Assembly: GCF_000297215.2 (NCBI RefSeq)
Contig: NZ_AMFF02000118.1
Coordinates: 1-40,308, forward strand
Direction of reading: 5' to 3'
DNA length: 40,308 nucleotides
DNA from: Piscirickettsia salmonis LF-89 = ATCC VR-1361
Lineage (GTDB): Bacteria > Pseudomonadota > Gammaproteobacteria > Piscirickettsiales > Piscirickettsiaceae
The notes below the pieces were generated by a model. That model did no database searches, had not been told where the DNA came from, and worked only from the letters and a program-made list of their open reading frames with translations. The translations under genes were made by a program, and so were the position numbers. Shown here piece by piece: positions 16,540 to 24,817 of this stretch. Every line of letters begins with the position of its first letter. The first letter of the stretch is position 1.

Positions 16540-16863
16540 ATGAATCAAACTACCTGTATAGCGATTGCGAGCTTGTTGCAAGAATTAGAAAAAACTTTGC
16601 GTGAGCAACGCCTTTGGGAGGCAGAGGCGCCTTGCAAGAGCGCATTGTTAAGCCAAGAGCCCTTTTGTGTGGATACACTGCATTTTAGTCAATGGGTGCA
16701 GTGGATTTTTTTACCGCGAATGAAGGTGATTATAGCAGCAGGCGGGGATTTGCCTTTAGCACCTGGTATTGCACCGATGGCAGAAGCAGGTCTGCAAGCT
16801 CAAGGGGTGAGGGGGCAAGAGGTTATACGAATTTTCAAGCAATTTGATCAGCTGTTGGCTTAA
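16540..16863 (+). CDS. yqcC: YqcC family protein (DUF446)
   Basis: The 107-residue protein from ATG 16540 matches the YqcC family by its blocks LLQELEKTLREQRLWE, FCVDTLHFSQWVQWIFLPRM, and PLAPGIAPMAEAGL. The in-frame TTG at 16528 is less likely. The family is small, cytoplasmic and of unknown function; in enterobacteria it neighbours syd and a pseudouridine synthase gene, neither of which is here. Convergent with the helicase gene. A short hairpin TCACA/TGTGA follows the stop, around 16873-16886. Confidence 0.8.
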   Translation: MNQTTCIAIASLLQELEKTLREQRLWEAEAPCKSALLSQEPFCVDTLHFSQWVQWIFLPRMKVIIAAGGDLPLAPGIAPMAEAGLQAQGVRGQEVIRIFKQFDQLLA

Positions 16864-16953
16864 TTGCGCTTCACATTTTTGTGATCTTTACTGTGTCTTT
16901 ATAGTTATCAGTTCTAAAAAAGTTAGGGCAGCTTATTGAGTGATGAGTAAGGT

Positions 16954-18972
16954 TTAAATCACTAGCTCAACAGTTTCTTGCCATGAGCTTGGATGATGGA
17001 CCTCAAATGCGGGCAAGGAGGCCAGGAGCTTTTTACCATAAGTTTTGTAAATAATACGGTCATCGAAAAGCACCAATTTACCCTGGTCTGATTCAGTACG
17101 AATCAGCCTGCCTGTCCATTGAATTAACCTTAAGTGAGCTTCAGGTAAAGTATGTTCGATAAATACATTTTTGTTTTGTAGCTTTAGAGCATGCTCACGT
17201 GTTTGTGCTTGTGGGGTGTTTGGCATCGCAAATGGAATTTTTTGAATAATGAGTGTTTTGCAGTAATGGCCAGGCAAATCTAGGCCTTCGGCGAGTGATT
17301 GCAAACCAAAGAGCGCATGGGGTTTTCCTTGGTCAATAGGGTGCTTAAATTTTTTAATCAGCTGCTGTTTAGGTAGATCACCTTGGCAGGTCACTTTATT
17401 TTGTAAGCCCTTAGGTAGCATGGCAAAGGTGTTTTCTAGGCTCTTTTGACTGGTAAATAGCACGAGGCAGCCTTGACTAAACTCTTGTAATAGTGCTTTT
17501 AAAAATGTTTGGAATTCTTGTAAGTGCTGGTCATTGGTATGTGTTGGTGCTGACTTTAGTTTGGGAATAATCAGTTGGGATTGCGCATAGGCAAAGGGTG
17601 AAGGGCAGCTGATTGATTTGACGGTATGGCTATTTTGTAAATGTAGGCCGATTTTGCGGGCAAAGTGCTGAAATTGACCTGATATTTTAAGTGTGGCGGA
17701 ACATAGGGTAATGGCTTCAGGTGCCCGTTGCCAAAATAGCTCAGCAAGTTTGTGACTGGTGTCAATCAAGCTTAGGTGAAACCGGTAATCGTCTTGTTCT
17801 TTGTTTTGTTTTAAGGTGATCCATCGCGCTTGTCGGGCACCTTGGTTATCTTCTTTGTTTGGGAAGTGTTGCCATGTTGTTAACATGGTTTCTAGCATAT
17901 TAATAATAAATTCTAAGCGACTTTGATATTGCTGTTTCTTTTCTAAAGAATCAATATGTGTATTTTCAAAGTATTCGGCAAATAATGAAACTTGTGTGAG
18001 ACAGGTTCGTGTTAAGTTGGCTAGGTGATTGAACTCTTCGGCTAGGCTCTTTGGGAAATCATCCAAGAAAACCCATTCTTTTCCTGTCGCACGGTCTTTA
18101 AAGTTAAGCTGTAGAATTTTTTTCAATGAAGTTAATCGATCGATAATTTGCTCGCTAAAGTCAAAGGCACTGAAGAAACTTTTTGGAGGGTCATCAAAAA
18201 GAGGTTTGCACTTTAATAGTAGTTGCTTTGTTTCCTGGATATATTCTTTGCTTGAGTGAAGAGACAGTTCTTGGGCTAAGCTATTAATCGATTGTTCAGG
18301 AAGATGATGGGCCTCATCGATGATATAAGTTGACTTTTCGGGTTCAGGAAGAATTTTACCAAGGCCGAGCCAAATGTCCGCCAATAAGGTCGCATGGTTA
18401 GTAATAATAATATCAGCGGATTTTTGGCGTTCACGCGCACTGAAAAAAGCACATTCTTTAAAAAAATGACAACGATGATTTAAACAGCCTGCTCGATCGG
18501 TGGATATTTTTTGCCATAAGTCATCATCAATTTTAACGTTTAAGCTGTCTCTGTCGCCAGACCAATTTTCTTTTTCTAAGGCATTATGCAAAGGTGTTAA
18601 GCGCTCTAACATCAGTAAATCATCCAGAGCATAAAATTTATGATGGCAAATATAGCGTCGGCGCCCTTTGGCAATTTCTATATTTAAAGAGAGACCGAGT
18701 AATTTTTCAACCTGGGGAATATCTTTATTGGCTAATTGTTCCATTAACTGAATGGTTGCTGTTGCAATAATTAATGTGTGCTTTTTTGCTTGTGCTTGTG
18801 ACAGCACACCTAATAGATAGCCAAAACTTTTACCAATGCCGGTGCCACCTTCACAGAGTAAAATATAGCGGTGATGGATGCTGGCAGCAACCGCTTGAAT
18901 CATACGTTGTTGGCTTGGGCGGCAAGAGAATCCAGCATCTTGCAAGCGCTGAGTGATATCGGTGATTTGCAT
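16954..18972 (-). CDS. dinG: ATP-dependent DNA helicase, DinG/YoaA family
   Basis: XPD-like superfamily 2 helicase with a 4Fe-4S cluster, working on replication-blocking structures. Walker A GGTGIGKS lies at residues 42-49. Candidate cluster ligands are Cys 109, 163, 168 and 174, with the C-x4-C-x5-C spacing expected. Helicase boxes include DEAHH, LCSATLKISG and, near the C-terminus, QWTGRLIRTESDQGKLVLFDDR. The 672-residue length falls between E. coli DinG and YoaA, so the assignment between these paralogues is uncertain. It is 22 bases downstream of the LysR gene on the same strand, so the two may be co-transcribed. Confidence 0.9.
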   Translation of the reverse strand: MQITDITQRLQDAGFSCRPSQQRMIQAVAASIHHRYILLCEGGTGIGKSFGYLLGVLSQAQAKKHTLIIATATIQLMEQLANKDIPQVEKLLGLSLNIEIAKGRRRYICHHKFYALDDLLMLERLTPLHNALEKENWSGDRDSLNVKIDDDLWQKISTDRAGCLNHRCHFFKECAFFSARERQKSADIIITNHATLLADIWLGLGKILPEPEKSTYIIDEAHHLPEQSINSLAQELSLHSSKEYIQETKQLLLKCKPLFDDPPKSFFSAFDFSEQIIDRLTSLKKILQLNFKDRATGKEWVFLDDFPKSLAEEFNHLANLTRTCLTQVSLFAEYFENTHIDSLEKKQQYQSRLEFIINMLETMLTTWQHFPNKEDNQGARQARWITLKQNKEQDDYRFHLSLIDTSHKLAELFWQRAPEAITLCSATLKISGQFQHFARKIGLHLQNSHTVKSISCPSPFAYAQSQLIIPKLKSAPTHTNDQHLQEFQTFLKALLQEFSQGCLVLFTSQKSLENTFAMLPKGLQNKVTCQGDLPKQQLIKKFKHPIDQGKPHALFGLQSLAEGLDLPGHYCKTLIIQKIPFAMPNTPQAQTREHALKLQNKNVFIEHTLPEAHLRLIQWTGRLIRTESDQGKLVLFDDRIIYKTYGKKLLASLPAFEVHHPSSWQETVELVI

Positions 18973-18994
18973 AATGAATTATTGTGTAGTTATC

Positions 18995-19948
18995 TTAAGG
19001 GTTATTTGTAAGCAGTGATTTGGGCACTTCGTCGATAAATTCTTGCGCTGTTTTAAGTAGCCATTGGCGTAGCGGTGCGACTTTATTGCGTGTTAAATAA
19101 TTATTAGGATAGGTTAGATACAGATCATGAATGCCTGGAACTGTTTCTTGTGTGGGAATGATTAAATGGCCTAATTTAAGTAAGTTTGCAACCAGTGGCA
19201 GGTGGGTGACTAAAATGCCGAGGCCGTTGAGAGCGGCTTGAATGCCTTGAATTGTATGCTCAAAGATTAAGCGCTCTTCGATTTGAGGTACTGAACATTG
19301 GTAGTGTTGGCACCAGTTTTCTAGGTCATTGGTGCGTACGGTGTGGCGAATGTTAATAAAGGGATATTGATCAATCAGTAAGTTTGCATTTAATTTAATT
19401 GCTTGTGGATCTTGAAAGAGTGCTGGGCTGCATACCGGAACTAAGCGGTCTTGTAAGAGAAAGTCACTGCAATAGTCTTTTTGATGATCTTGTGAGTTGT
19501 ACTGGATGGCCGCATCGATGTCATTAAATTGCAATGAGTTGGGCCGTAATGGCGTTGCTAAGCGTAGCTCAAAGCCGGATGATGAGGCTTGAAAGTCTGC
19601 TAAGCGCGGGATTAGCCAGTATGTTGCCATGCTTGATGAGAGGTTTAAATGAATAACAGTGGCGTGTTGATCTTGGGTCAGTTCAACCGTGGCATCATTA
19701 ATAATGCGCAAGGATTTATGAATATGTTCAGCATAGCGCTGGCCTTCTTCAGTAAGAGCAAGACGATTACCGGGTTTTCGTAAAAATAAGGTTTTAGCAA
19801 GATAGCCTTCAAGACGTTTGATATGTTGGCTGACGGCTGAATGGGTCATATTAAGCTCTTCACCCGTGCGTGAAAAATTAAGTAGCTCAGCCGCAACATC
19901 AAAAACTTTTAGTGCGTTTAATGGGGGCAGGTGTTTTTTAATTGGCAT
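18995..19948 (-). CDS. LysR-family transcriptional regulator (GcvA-like)
   Basis: The 317-residue protein has the N-terminal winged helix (LPPLNALKVFDVAAELLNFSRT.., then LNMTHSAVSQHIKRLEGYL) and a two-lobed effector-binding domain starting around residue 93. The PPLNALRxFxAAA-type opening is characteristic of the GcvA/AmpR-like branch. Effector and targets are unknown. An inverted repeat AGTATTT-N8-AAATACT (19971-19992), with a T-N11-A-like layout, lies 23 bases before the start codon and may be an autoregulatory site. The downstream helicase gene is not a usual GcvA target. Confidence 0.88.
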   Translation of the reverse strand: MPIKKHLPPLNALKVFDVAAELLNFSRTGEELNMTHSAVSQHIKRLEGYLAKTLFLRKPGNRLALTEEGQRYAEHIHKSLRIINDATVELTQDQHATVIHLNLSSSMATYWLIPRLADFQASSSGFELRLATPLRPNSLQFNDIDAAIQYNSQDHQKDYCSDFLLQDRLVPVCSPALFQDPQAIKLNANLLIDQYPFINIRHTVRTNDLENWCQHYQCSVPQIEERLIFEHTIQGIQAALNGLGILVTHLPLVANLLKLGHLIIPTQETVPGIHDLYLTYPNNYLTRNKVAPLRQWLLKTAQEFIDEVPKSLLTNNP

Positions 19949-19970
19949 AAGATATATTGACTGTATAATG

Positions 19971-19992
19971 AGTATTTGGTGTAAGAAATACT
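19971..19992. promoter_or_regulatory. Candidate LysR operator
   Basis: AGTATTT (19971-19977) and AAATACT (19986-19992) are a perfect 7-bp inverted repeat separated by 8 bases, just upstream of the LysR gene start (19948, minus). Position and geometry fit LysR-type autoregulation. Confidence 0.4.
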
Positions 19993-20111
19993 AACAATCT
20001 AACATAGCTATCCAATATAGTCACGAATTAAGCATGCGACTACATTCTTAGATGATTTTAAAACTTTTCTTTGTCTTAGGCTACGTAGCTTATACTTTAA
20101 GCACGTTATAG

Positions 20112-21278
20112 TTAGTGGTCGTGAGAAGGTAGTGTTTCTGTTGCCCTTGCCGCTTTTTCAACTTGGCTTTGATTATGAAATATCATCGATGGAGGTGCGA
20201 CTCTGTCACGATAGACATGTTTAAAAAAATTTTTATTTGCCATGTCCTTTTGGTTTGGAAGGAGTGTGCTTTGGCTACCAACATAGCCAAATTCACCACC
20301 ATGCAAAGCATACTCACGTATATCTCTCATGCGTACTTTGTTACCATTTGGACAGATTTTTTCTTTAAAATAAAGCTGTTCAGGGTGGTTCAACAATTCA
20401 ATCAACTGATTACGCATTAATGGTGTAAAAGACAGGTTGCCAACGCAAACTGAGACTTCAAAGCAAAATTTCTTTAGTGTCTTACAGTCATTAAAAGGAT
20501 TCTCTTTTCCAGAAGTATTATAAGTTTTCTCCTGTAGCGTTTGTAAAAATTGTTGTAGCCTCAGCAATTCTTGTAGCTTTGCAGAGGCACTTGCTATATC
20601 CTGAGGCTGATTGTAAGGCTCAAAATATGCGACCGCTTCAGTGCTACAGTCTTGTCTTTGTCCTAACAACATCCGAAAATCAGACTTTATTTTTTCTGCT
20701 GTATCTGGTGTAAGTAATTTGTTTTCAGGTGGTCTTCCTATATTTACTCTTAGATACTCTATATCTTTGGCTAATAATAAAAGAGGGCCATAAAAGGGTG
20801 CTCCTAAACTGTTACGGTGATCTCTAAGGGCTTTGAAATTTCTTTCAAATGAGAACATGCGGTCGAGTTCTGACTTGTCTTTTAATAATGAAACCTCGAG
20901 GAGTGAGTGAGCTAGGCCTTTCTCACCAAAAATTTTACATATCTCTGAATTATTTAATGCACTGATAATACTGAAACTAACTTCAAAATTTTTATCTTTA
21001 AAGGCTTGCTTTGCCAGTACCAACCAAAAAGAATAGACACTCACAGATTCTTCGCTATTTGTTACATTTAATATAGTGCAACAAACTTTTTGACCTATGG
21101 TATTAGAAAAATTTGCAGAATCACGCTGAAAGTTGGTTATATATTGTTTGTTGTTTAAGCTGTCTTCATTAAAGTCAGAAAAAAATGCTTTGCTAAAACT
21201 ATCTAGGTTATCACTTTCTTTTTGTAATGCGGTCCAAATATCTTCTTTTTCTAATAACTCTAAAATTTCATTTTGCAT
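20112..21278 (-). CDS. RasGEF (CDC25-homology) domain protein, putative host-directed effector
   Basis: The 388-residue protein has no signal peptide or membrane segment. Residues ~40-200 read like a eukaryotic Ras guanine-nucleotide exchange domain. A helix with ESVSVYSFWLVLAKQAF precedes KNFEVSFSIISALNNSEICKI (family pattern: LNNFNSLxAILSGLxSSxIxRL). MFSFERNFKALRDHRN (family: MxPSxNFKxYR) precedes APFYGPLLLLAKDIEYL (family: PCIPFLGLxLxDLTFI). The spacing and order of these blocks match the family. The C-terminal ~190 residues were not recognised. Eukaryotic-like exchange factors occur as translocated effectors in intracellular gammaproteobacteria (Legionella carries RasGEF-domain proteins). 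Secretion and Ras-like GTPase targeting are inference. A minus-strand AAGG-type site precedes the ATG. Confidence 0.72.
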   Translation of the reverse strand: MQNEILELLEKEDIWTALQKESDNLDSFSKAFFSDFNEDSLNNKQYITNFQRDSANFSNTIGQKVCCTILNVTNSEESVSVYSFWLVLAKQAFKDKNFEVSFSIISALNNSEICKIFGEKGLAHSLLEVSLLKDKSELDRMFSFERNFKALRDHRNSLGAPFYGPLLLLAKDIEYLRVNIGRPPENKLLTPDTAEKIKSDFRMLLGQRQDCSTEAVAYFEPYNQPQDIASASAKLQELLRLQQFLQTLQEKTYNTSGKENPFNDCKTLKKFCFEVSVCVGNLSFTPLMRNQLIELLNHPEQLYFKEKICPNGNKVRMRDIREYALHGGEFGYVGSQSTLLPNQKDMANKNFFKHVYRDRVAPPSMIFHNQSQVEKAARATETLPSHDH

Positions 21279-21460
21279 ACGCCTTACCTTTCTTAGTGTA
21301 GATCACTATGCTTGCATAATTTATTTGTATATCAATTACATAAAATCTGCAATCCTAAAAATTATAAAAAATTTAAATAAATATTTTTGGGGTTTGTAAC
21401 CTCTTAGAAAATTTTAAAATGAATAGATTTTAGTTGTTGTTTTGTTCTATTAATTTTAGT

Positions 21461-21518
21461 GCTGACATTTTTAAGATGAAATAGCTACTCATTATCATGA
21501 TTTATGAAAAATGCCAGC
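21461..21518 (-). terminator. Long hairpin downstream of the GH17 gene
   Basis: Arms at 21461-21472 and 21507-21518 pair over 12 positions in the minus-strand RNA, with one G-U wobble (GCTGGCATTTTT with AAAAATGTCAGC) and a 34-base loop. It sits 20 bases after the GH17 stop. No U tract follows, so it may be a processing or stabilising hairpin rather than a true terminator. Confidence 0.35.
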
Positions 21519-21537
21519 AATACCTTGATATATTTGA

Positions 21538-22533
21538 TTACTTACCGTTAGGGATAGTGACATGTTGTTTAGGTGTGCTCGCATCTTTCATTAAGCCAAA
21601 ATGACTTTCCCAATTGCTGCCTTTGCAGCTGGGCCGGTCATACATCATAAAAAGTGTGGTTGGGTAGTGGCTGTTTTTAGCCCAGGTTGCAACACTATTG
21701 ATATAGGTTGACTCATTGACTTGACTGGCAACAGCGCCACTGGGTGGATTGCCACCCGCAGAGGCCCAGCCAGTTTCGGCGATAAGTACACTAATATTAG
21801 GGAATTTGTTCTGCATGGCTGGAACCCAGCCGGTGTTAGATGTGCCTCCCATATACATGTCATTTAGTAATTTATTGGCATCCAGACGGTAAGCATCAGT
21901 ATTGTTGTTGGCAAAGAATGGGTATAAATCCACATAAAAAATCGGATGAGTTTGTTGGTTGATAGCTGGGAGTATATGATTGTTTAGCCGTGGATCAAAG
22001 GCGCCTCCCCAATAGGTGTCATCGGCAACGTTAATTGTTACCGGAAGGTTATAACCTTGTTTTTTAAGCGCACTATAAAGATTATTAATGGCGCTTTGCA
22101 TGTCTGGGCCACCGGTGGGGTTGGCAAATAGTGGCTGGTTTAAAGGCTCATTACCAAGAATAATCACTTTAACTGTGGCACTTGAGAGGTAGTTTGATAT
22201 TTTTTGTAAATAATCACTGATATTAGTTGCATGGTTTTGGTTTGAGGTTGCAAATGATTTAGCAAGGCTGTTTGTCGTCCCAAGCAGTACTTGCATGCTG
22301 TGTTTTTTAGCAAAGTCCAGGGAGGTTTGGTCAAATTTGTACAGCCTGAATACATTAAAATATTGATGCAGTTTTTTTAATTCTTTTTCATTGCCGCTAT
22401 GACATGGCCCGTAGGCAACGCTTAAATTGGAGTTAGTTGGATTATATATTGCTGCATAAGAGGCTGCTGTTGTGAGTGATAATGTGATGACTAAATGGGA
22501 CATGATTTTTTTGAAATGATGATTTTTTTTCAT
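21538..22533 (-). CDS. Secreted glycoside hydrolase family 17-like (beta-1,3-glucanase type)
   Basis: The 331-residue product starts with a signal peptide (MKKNHHFKKIMSHLVITLSLTTAASYA). The mature part shows GH17 landmarks: VAYGPCHSG near the N-terminus, VFRLYKFD on strand 2, the acid/base Glu129 in IILGNEP, YVDLYPFF, and the nucleophile Glu253 in LIAETGWAS. GH17 enzymes of fungi and plants act on beta-1,3-glucans. The substrate here is not determined; algal, fungal or oomycete glucans, or a transglycosidase role, are possible. AAGGAGA precedes the ATG with good spacing. It is upstream of, and on the same strand as, the RasGEF gene, 259 bases away. Confidence 0.85.
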   Translation of the reverse strand: MKKNHHFKKIMSHLVITLSLTTAASYAAIYNPTNSNLSVAYGPCHSGNEKELKKLHQYFNVFRLYKFDQTSLDFAKKHSMQVLLGTTNSLAKSFATSNQNHATNISDYLQKISNYLSSATVKVIILGNEPLNQPLFANPTGGPDMQSAINNLYSALKKQGYNLPVTINVADDTYWGGAFDPRLNNHILPAINQQTHPIFYVDLYPFFANNNTDAYRLDANKLLNDMYMGGTSNTGWVPAMQNKFPNISVLIAETGWASAGGNPPSGAVASQVNESTYINSVATWAKNSHYPTTLFMMYDRPSCKGSNWESHFGLMKDASTPKQHVTIPNGK

Positions 22534-22612
22534 AAGTATCTCCTTATTTCTTACTTTTAGCTGAAATCAAACTTATCTCCTTATGTGTTAGTATACCTGA
22601 AATGATTATAGG

Positions 22613-22642
22613 TTGATGATAGGCCAGGTCAGATTGAATAAT
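22613..22642 (+). promoter_or_regulatory. Candidate promoter of the FUSC gene pair
   Basis: TTGATG (22613-22618), 18-base spacer, AATAAT (22637-22642), about 40 bases before the first FUSC start codon. Confidence 0.4.
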
Positions 22643-22683
22643 TTTTGGCTTATTTGACTTGTTTAGCTGAGTAGTGAGGTAGA

Positions 22684-23730
22684 ATGGTTGAGGTAAAATA
22701 TAGCATTGGGCGCTTGAGTTTATGGTGGCATCAGCGCCAAAATCAGTTGATTCAAGCGATTAAAACACTCCTAATTATTATTATAACCTGGTTGCTTTTG
22801 AGTAAAGTAGATGCTTATGCACAATTGGCTGGGGCAATTATTGGTGGTTTTTTATCGTTATTACGCTTTGGTCGTAGTTATCAGGAGCAGTTTTTTACTG
22901 TGCTTTATTCTGCTATTGCGATGGCTGTTGTTGCACCCCTTGCACTGACACTGTATAGCACTCCATGGTTAAGTGGCACTGTATTTGTTGTGTTGGTGTT
23001 TATTGCATTTTTTTTAAGGCGCTTTGGTGGGCGGTTTTTTCTTCCTCCTCTTTTTGTTATTTTATTGTACCTAGTGATTGAGATGATGCCAAAACCGCCA
23101 CTATTAGCACTGTGGCTGGCTTCTGCTGTTGCTGCAGTGGTGGCACTGATTTTAATTTTTTTTATTTTTCCAATTGATGATAGAAAGCAAATTCAAAGTA
23201 ATATGAAAATTTTGTTTGATGTTGCAAGCAAGATATCCGGCTCATTTTTAATGAGTGTAAAAAACAAATCAGAAAATCGATTGTTTTTTGAGTTACAGCG
23301 CAATTATACCAAGGTCGTTTTAAGTTTACATAGTGATAATCTACGTGTGCTTAATGAGTTTTTACTATTAGAAAGGGATGATAAGTTAGAAAATTTTTGT
23401 AATTATCATTACCGTCTTGCTAAAACATTTGCCATGCTTTTTGAAAGCTGTGGACAGCTTTTAAAGTATCATCAGGTCTCTGATGAGACGTTTAGTTATA
23501 TTGCTAAAGTTATGGAGTGTTTTATTGTAGTATTAAGATCATCTAAAGTTCAACAGATGAATTTATGTATAACAAGCTTAAGTGTATTAAAGCAGCAATA
23601 TGATAAATTTAGGCAGTATCCATTTGAGATTGATTTAACACTTCCTGACTCTGTGCATATTTTTAATTTTTCATTAGGTATGGAACGTGCGATTGAGACG
23701 CTCTCACTATGGGAGAAAGAATGTGAATAG
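22684..23730 (+). CDS. FUSC-family inner-membrane protein, N-terminal half-like
   Basis: The 348-residue protein has about six hydrophobic segments in residues 20-165 (e.g. TLLIIIITWLLL, SAIAMAVVAPLAL, GTVFVVLVFIAFFL, VALILIFFIFP), then a soluble helical domain. This is the layout of one half of FUSC/YccS/AaeB-type efflux proteins, which usually carry two such membrane-plus-soluble units in one chain. The next gene provides a second, similar unit and overlaps by 8 bases, so the two may form a heteromeric transporter equivalent to a single FUSC protein. Substrate unknown; no membrane-fusion protein gene is adjacent. GAGG precedes the ATG. Confidence 0.72.
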   Translation: MVEVKYSIGRLSLWWHQRQNQLIQAIKTLLIIIITWLLLSKVDAYAQLAGAIIGGFLSLLRFGRSYQEQFFTVLYSAIAMAVVAPLALTLYSTPWLSGTVFVVLVFIAFFLRRFGGRFFLPPLFVILLYLVIEMMPKPPLLALWLASAVAAVVALILIFFIFPIDDRKQIQSNMKILFDVASKISGSFLMSVKNKSENRLFFELQRNYTKVVLSLHSDNLRVLNEFLLLERDDKLENFCNYHYRLAKTFAMLFESCGQLLKYHQVSDETFSYIAKVMECFIVVLRSSKVQQMNLCITSLSVLKQQYDKFRQYPFEIDLTLPDSVHIFNFSLGMERAIETLSLWEKECE

Positions 23731-24748
23731 CGCAACACGCCAAGCAATACAAGCCTCATCGGCGGTAGTGATAACACTACTTTTAGCCTATATTTTTCCA
23801 TTGGATCGTGCGCTTTGGGCAACATTAACGGTTATCATGCTAATCTCAAGTAGTTTTGGCGAAAGTGTAAAAAAAGCCAGTGAGCGCATGGGGATGACCT
23901 TGGTAGGTGGTATAGTTGCAACGGCATTGTACTATTTACTATTAAAACATCACCCGACAATATTGATTATTTTTTTATTATTAAGTGTGGGATTTTTTGT
24001 TTATTTTTTAGCAATTTCTTATGCTTGGGCGAGTTTTTTTATTACCGCAATCGTGGTGTTTTTGTTTGCTTTATTAAGTTACTGGGATATTCATTGGTTT
24101 ATTGTACGCTCTTATGAAACGCTGATTGGTGCGATTGTCGCGGTTATTGTTTCAGGGTTGATTTTTCCTATAAAAAGCCAGAAAAACGTTGCTGATCATT
24201 ATCTATGTGTATTAGAAAAGGCTGAAGAGTTTATTGATAATGTATTTTCATGTTTGGTTATGCCATGTGAAGAGCGTCAAATATCATTAATGCAGTGGCA
24301 TGAAACTTTATATTCAAGCTGGCAGCAGTTAAAGAGTCGACAAAATTTTGTTAAATTTGAATTGGCTTTTTCTCGGGAAAAACGAGAGGAGGTGCAAGCC
24401 TACCAAGCTGGTTTTGATGTATTATTTCATTATTTAACTAATATTTTAGAGCTATTAAAAAAAGAGCCGAGCCCTTTGTGTGTTCAGTTTGAAAGTGAGC
24501 TTTATCAAGTAAAATTAATTATTAGGGAAAATACCACGTTATTACATCAATTTTTGCAAGGTAAAAAACTAGATTCAGAGGGTCAGTCTTTAGATGATTT
24601 ACGCTATCAGATACGCTGTAAAGTCGCTAAATTGAGTCAAGAAGGTATTATTCGTGATTATCGCGAGATTGAGAGGTTTTATAGCCTGATTTACTATTCA
24701 CGTAAAGTTAATCAATTATTATTAGATTTAATTAAAATTGAAAAATAG
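23723..24748 (+). CDS. FUSC-family inner-membrane protein, C-terminal half-like
   Basis: GTG 23723 is chosen because GGAGA (23712-23716) precedes it at 6 bases and it gives VNSATRQAIQASSAVVITLLLAY; an upstream GTG at 23687 only adds a Lys/Arg-rich stretch read out of frame from the previous gene. The 341-residue product has hydrophobic segments between residues 10 and 150 with the FUSC-like pattern IFPLDRALWATLTVIMLISSSFGES and RMGMTLVGGIVATAL, followed by a soluble helical domain. The WATLTV..G pattern is typical of the FUSC signature. It is translationally coupled to the preceding gene. Confidence 0.75.
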   Translation: MNSATRQAIQASSAVVITLLLAYIFPLDRALWATLTVIMLISSSFGESVKKASERMGMTLVGGIVATALYYLLLKHHPTILIIFLLLSVGFFVYFLAISYAWASFFITAIVVFLFALLSYWDIHWFIVRSYETLIGAIVAVIVSGLIFPIKSQKNVADHYLCVLEKAEEFIDNVFSCLVMPCEERQISLMQWHETLYSSWQQLKSRQNFVKFELAFSREKREEVQAYQAGFDVLFHYLTNILELLKKEPSPLCVQFESELYQVKLIIRENTTLLHQFLQGKKLDSEGQSLDDLRYQIRCKVAKLSQEGIIRDYREIERFYSLIYYSRKVNQLLLDLIKIEK

Positions 24749-24770
24749 AAAGTAGCTTGTTCTATATAGA

Positions 24771-24803
24771 AGCAGCCCTTTGATAAGTTTTTAAAGAGCT
24801 GCT
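24771..24803. terminator. Bidirectional terminator-like hairpin
   Basis: AGCAGC (24771-24776) pairs with GCTGCT (24798-24803), and inside it CTTT (24778-24781) with AAAG (24793-24796), separated by one C-A mismatch. It lies between the convergent FUSC and coiled-coil genes; GTTTATT follows on the plus strand. Confidence 0.55.
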
Positions 24804-24817
24804 GTTTATTCTCTTGT

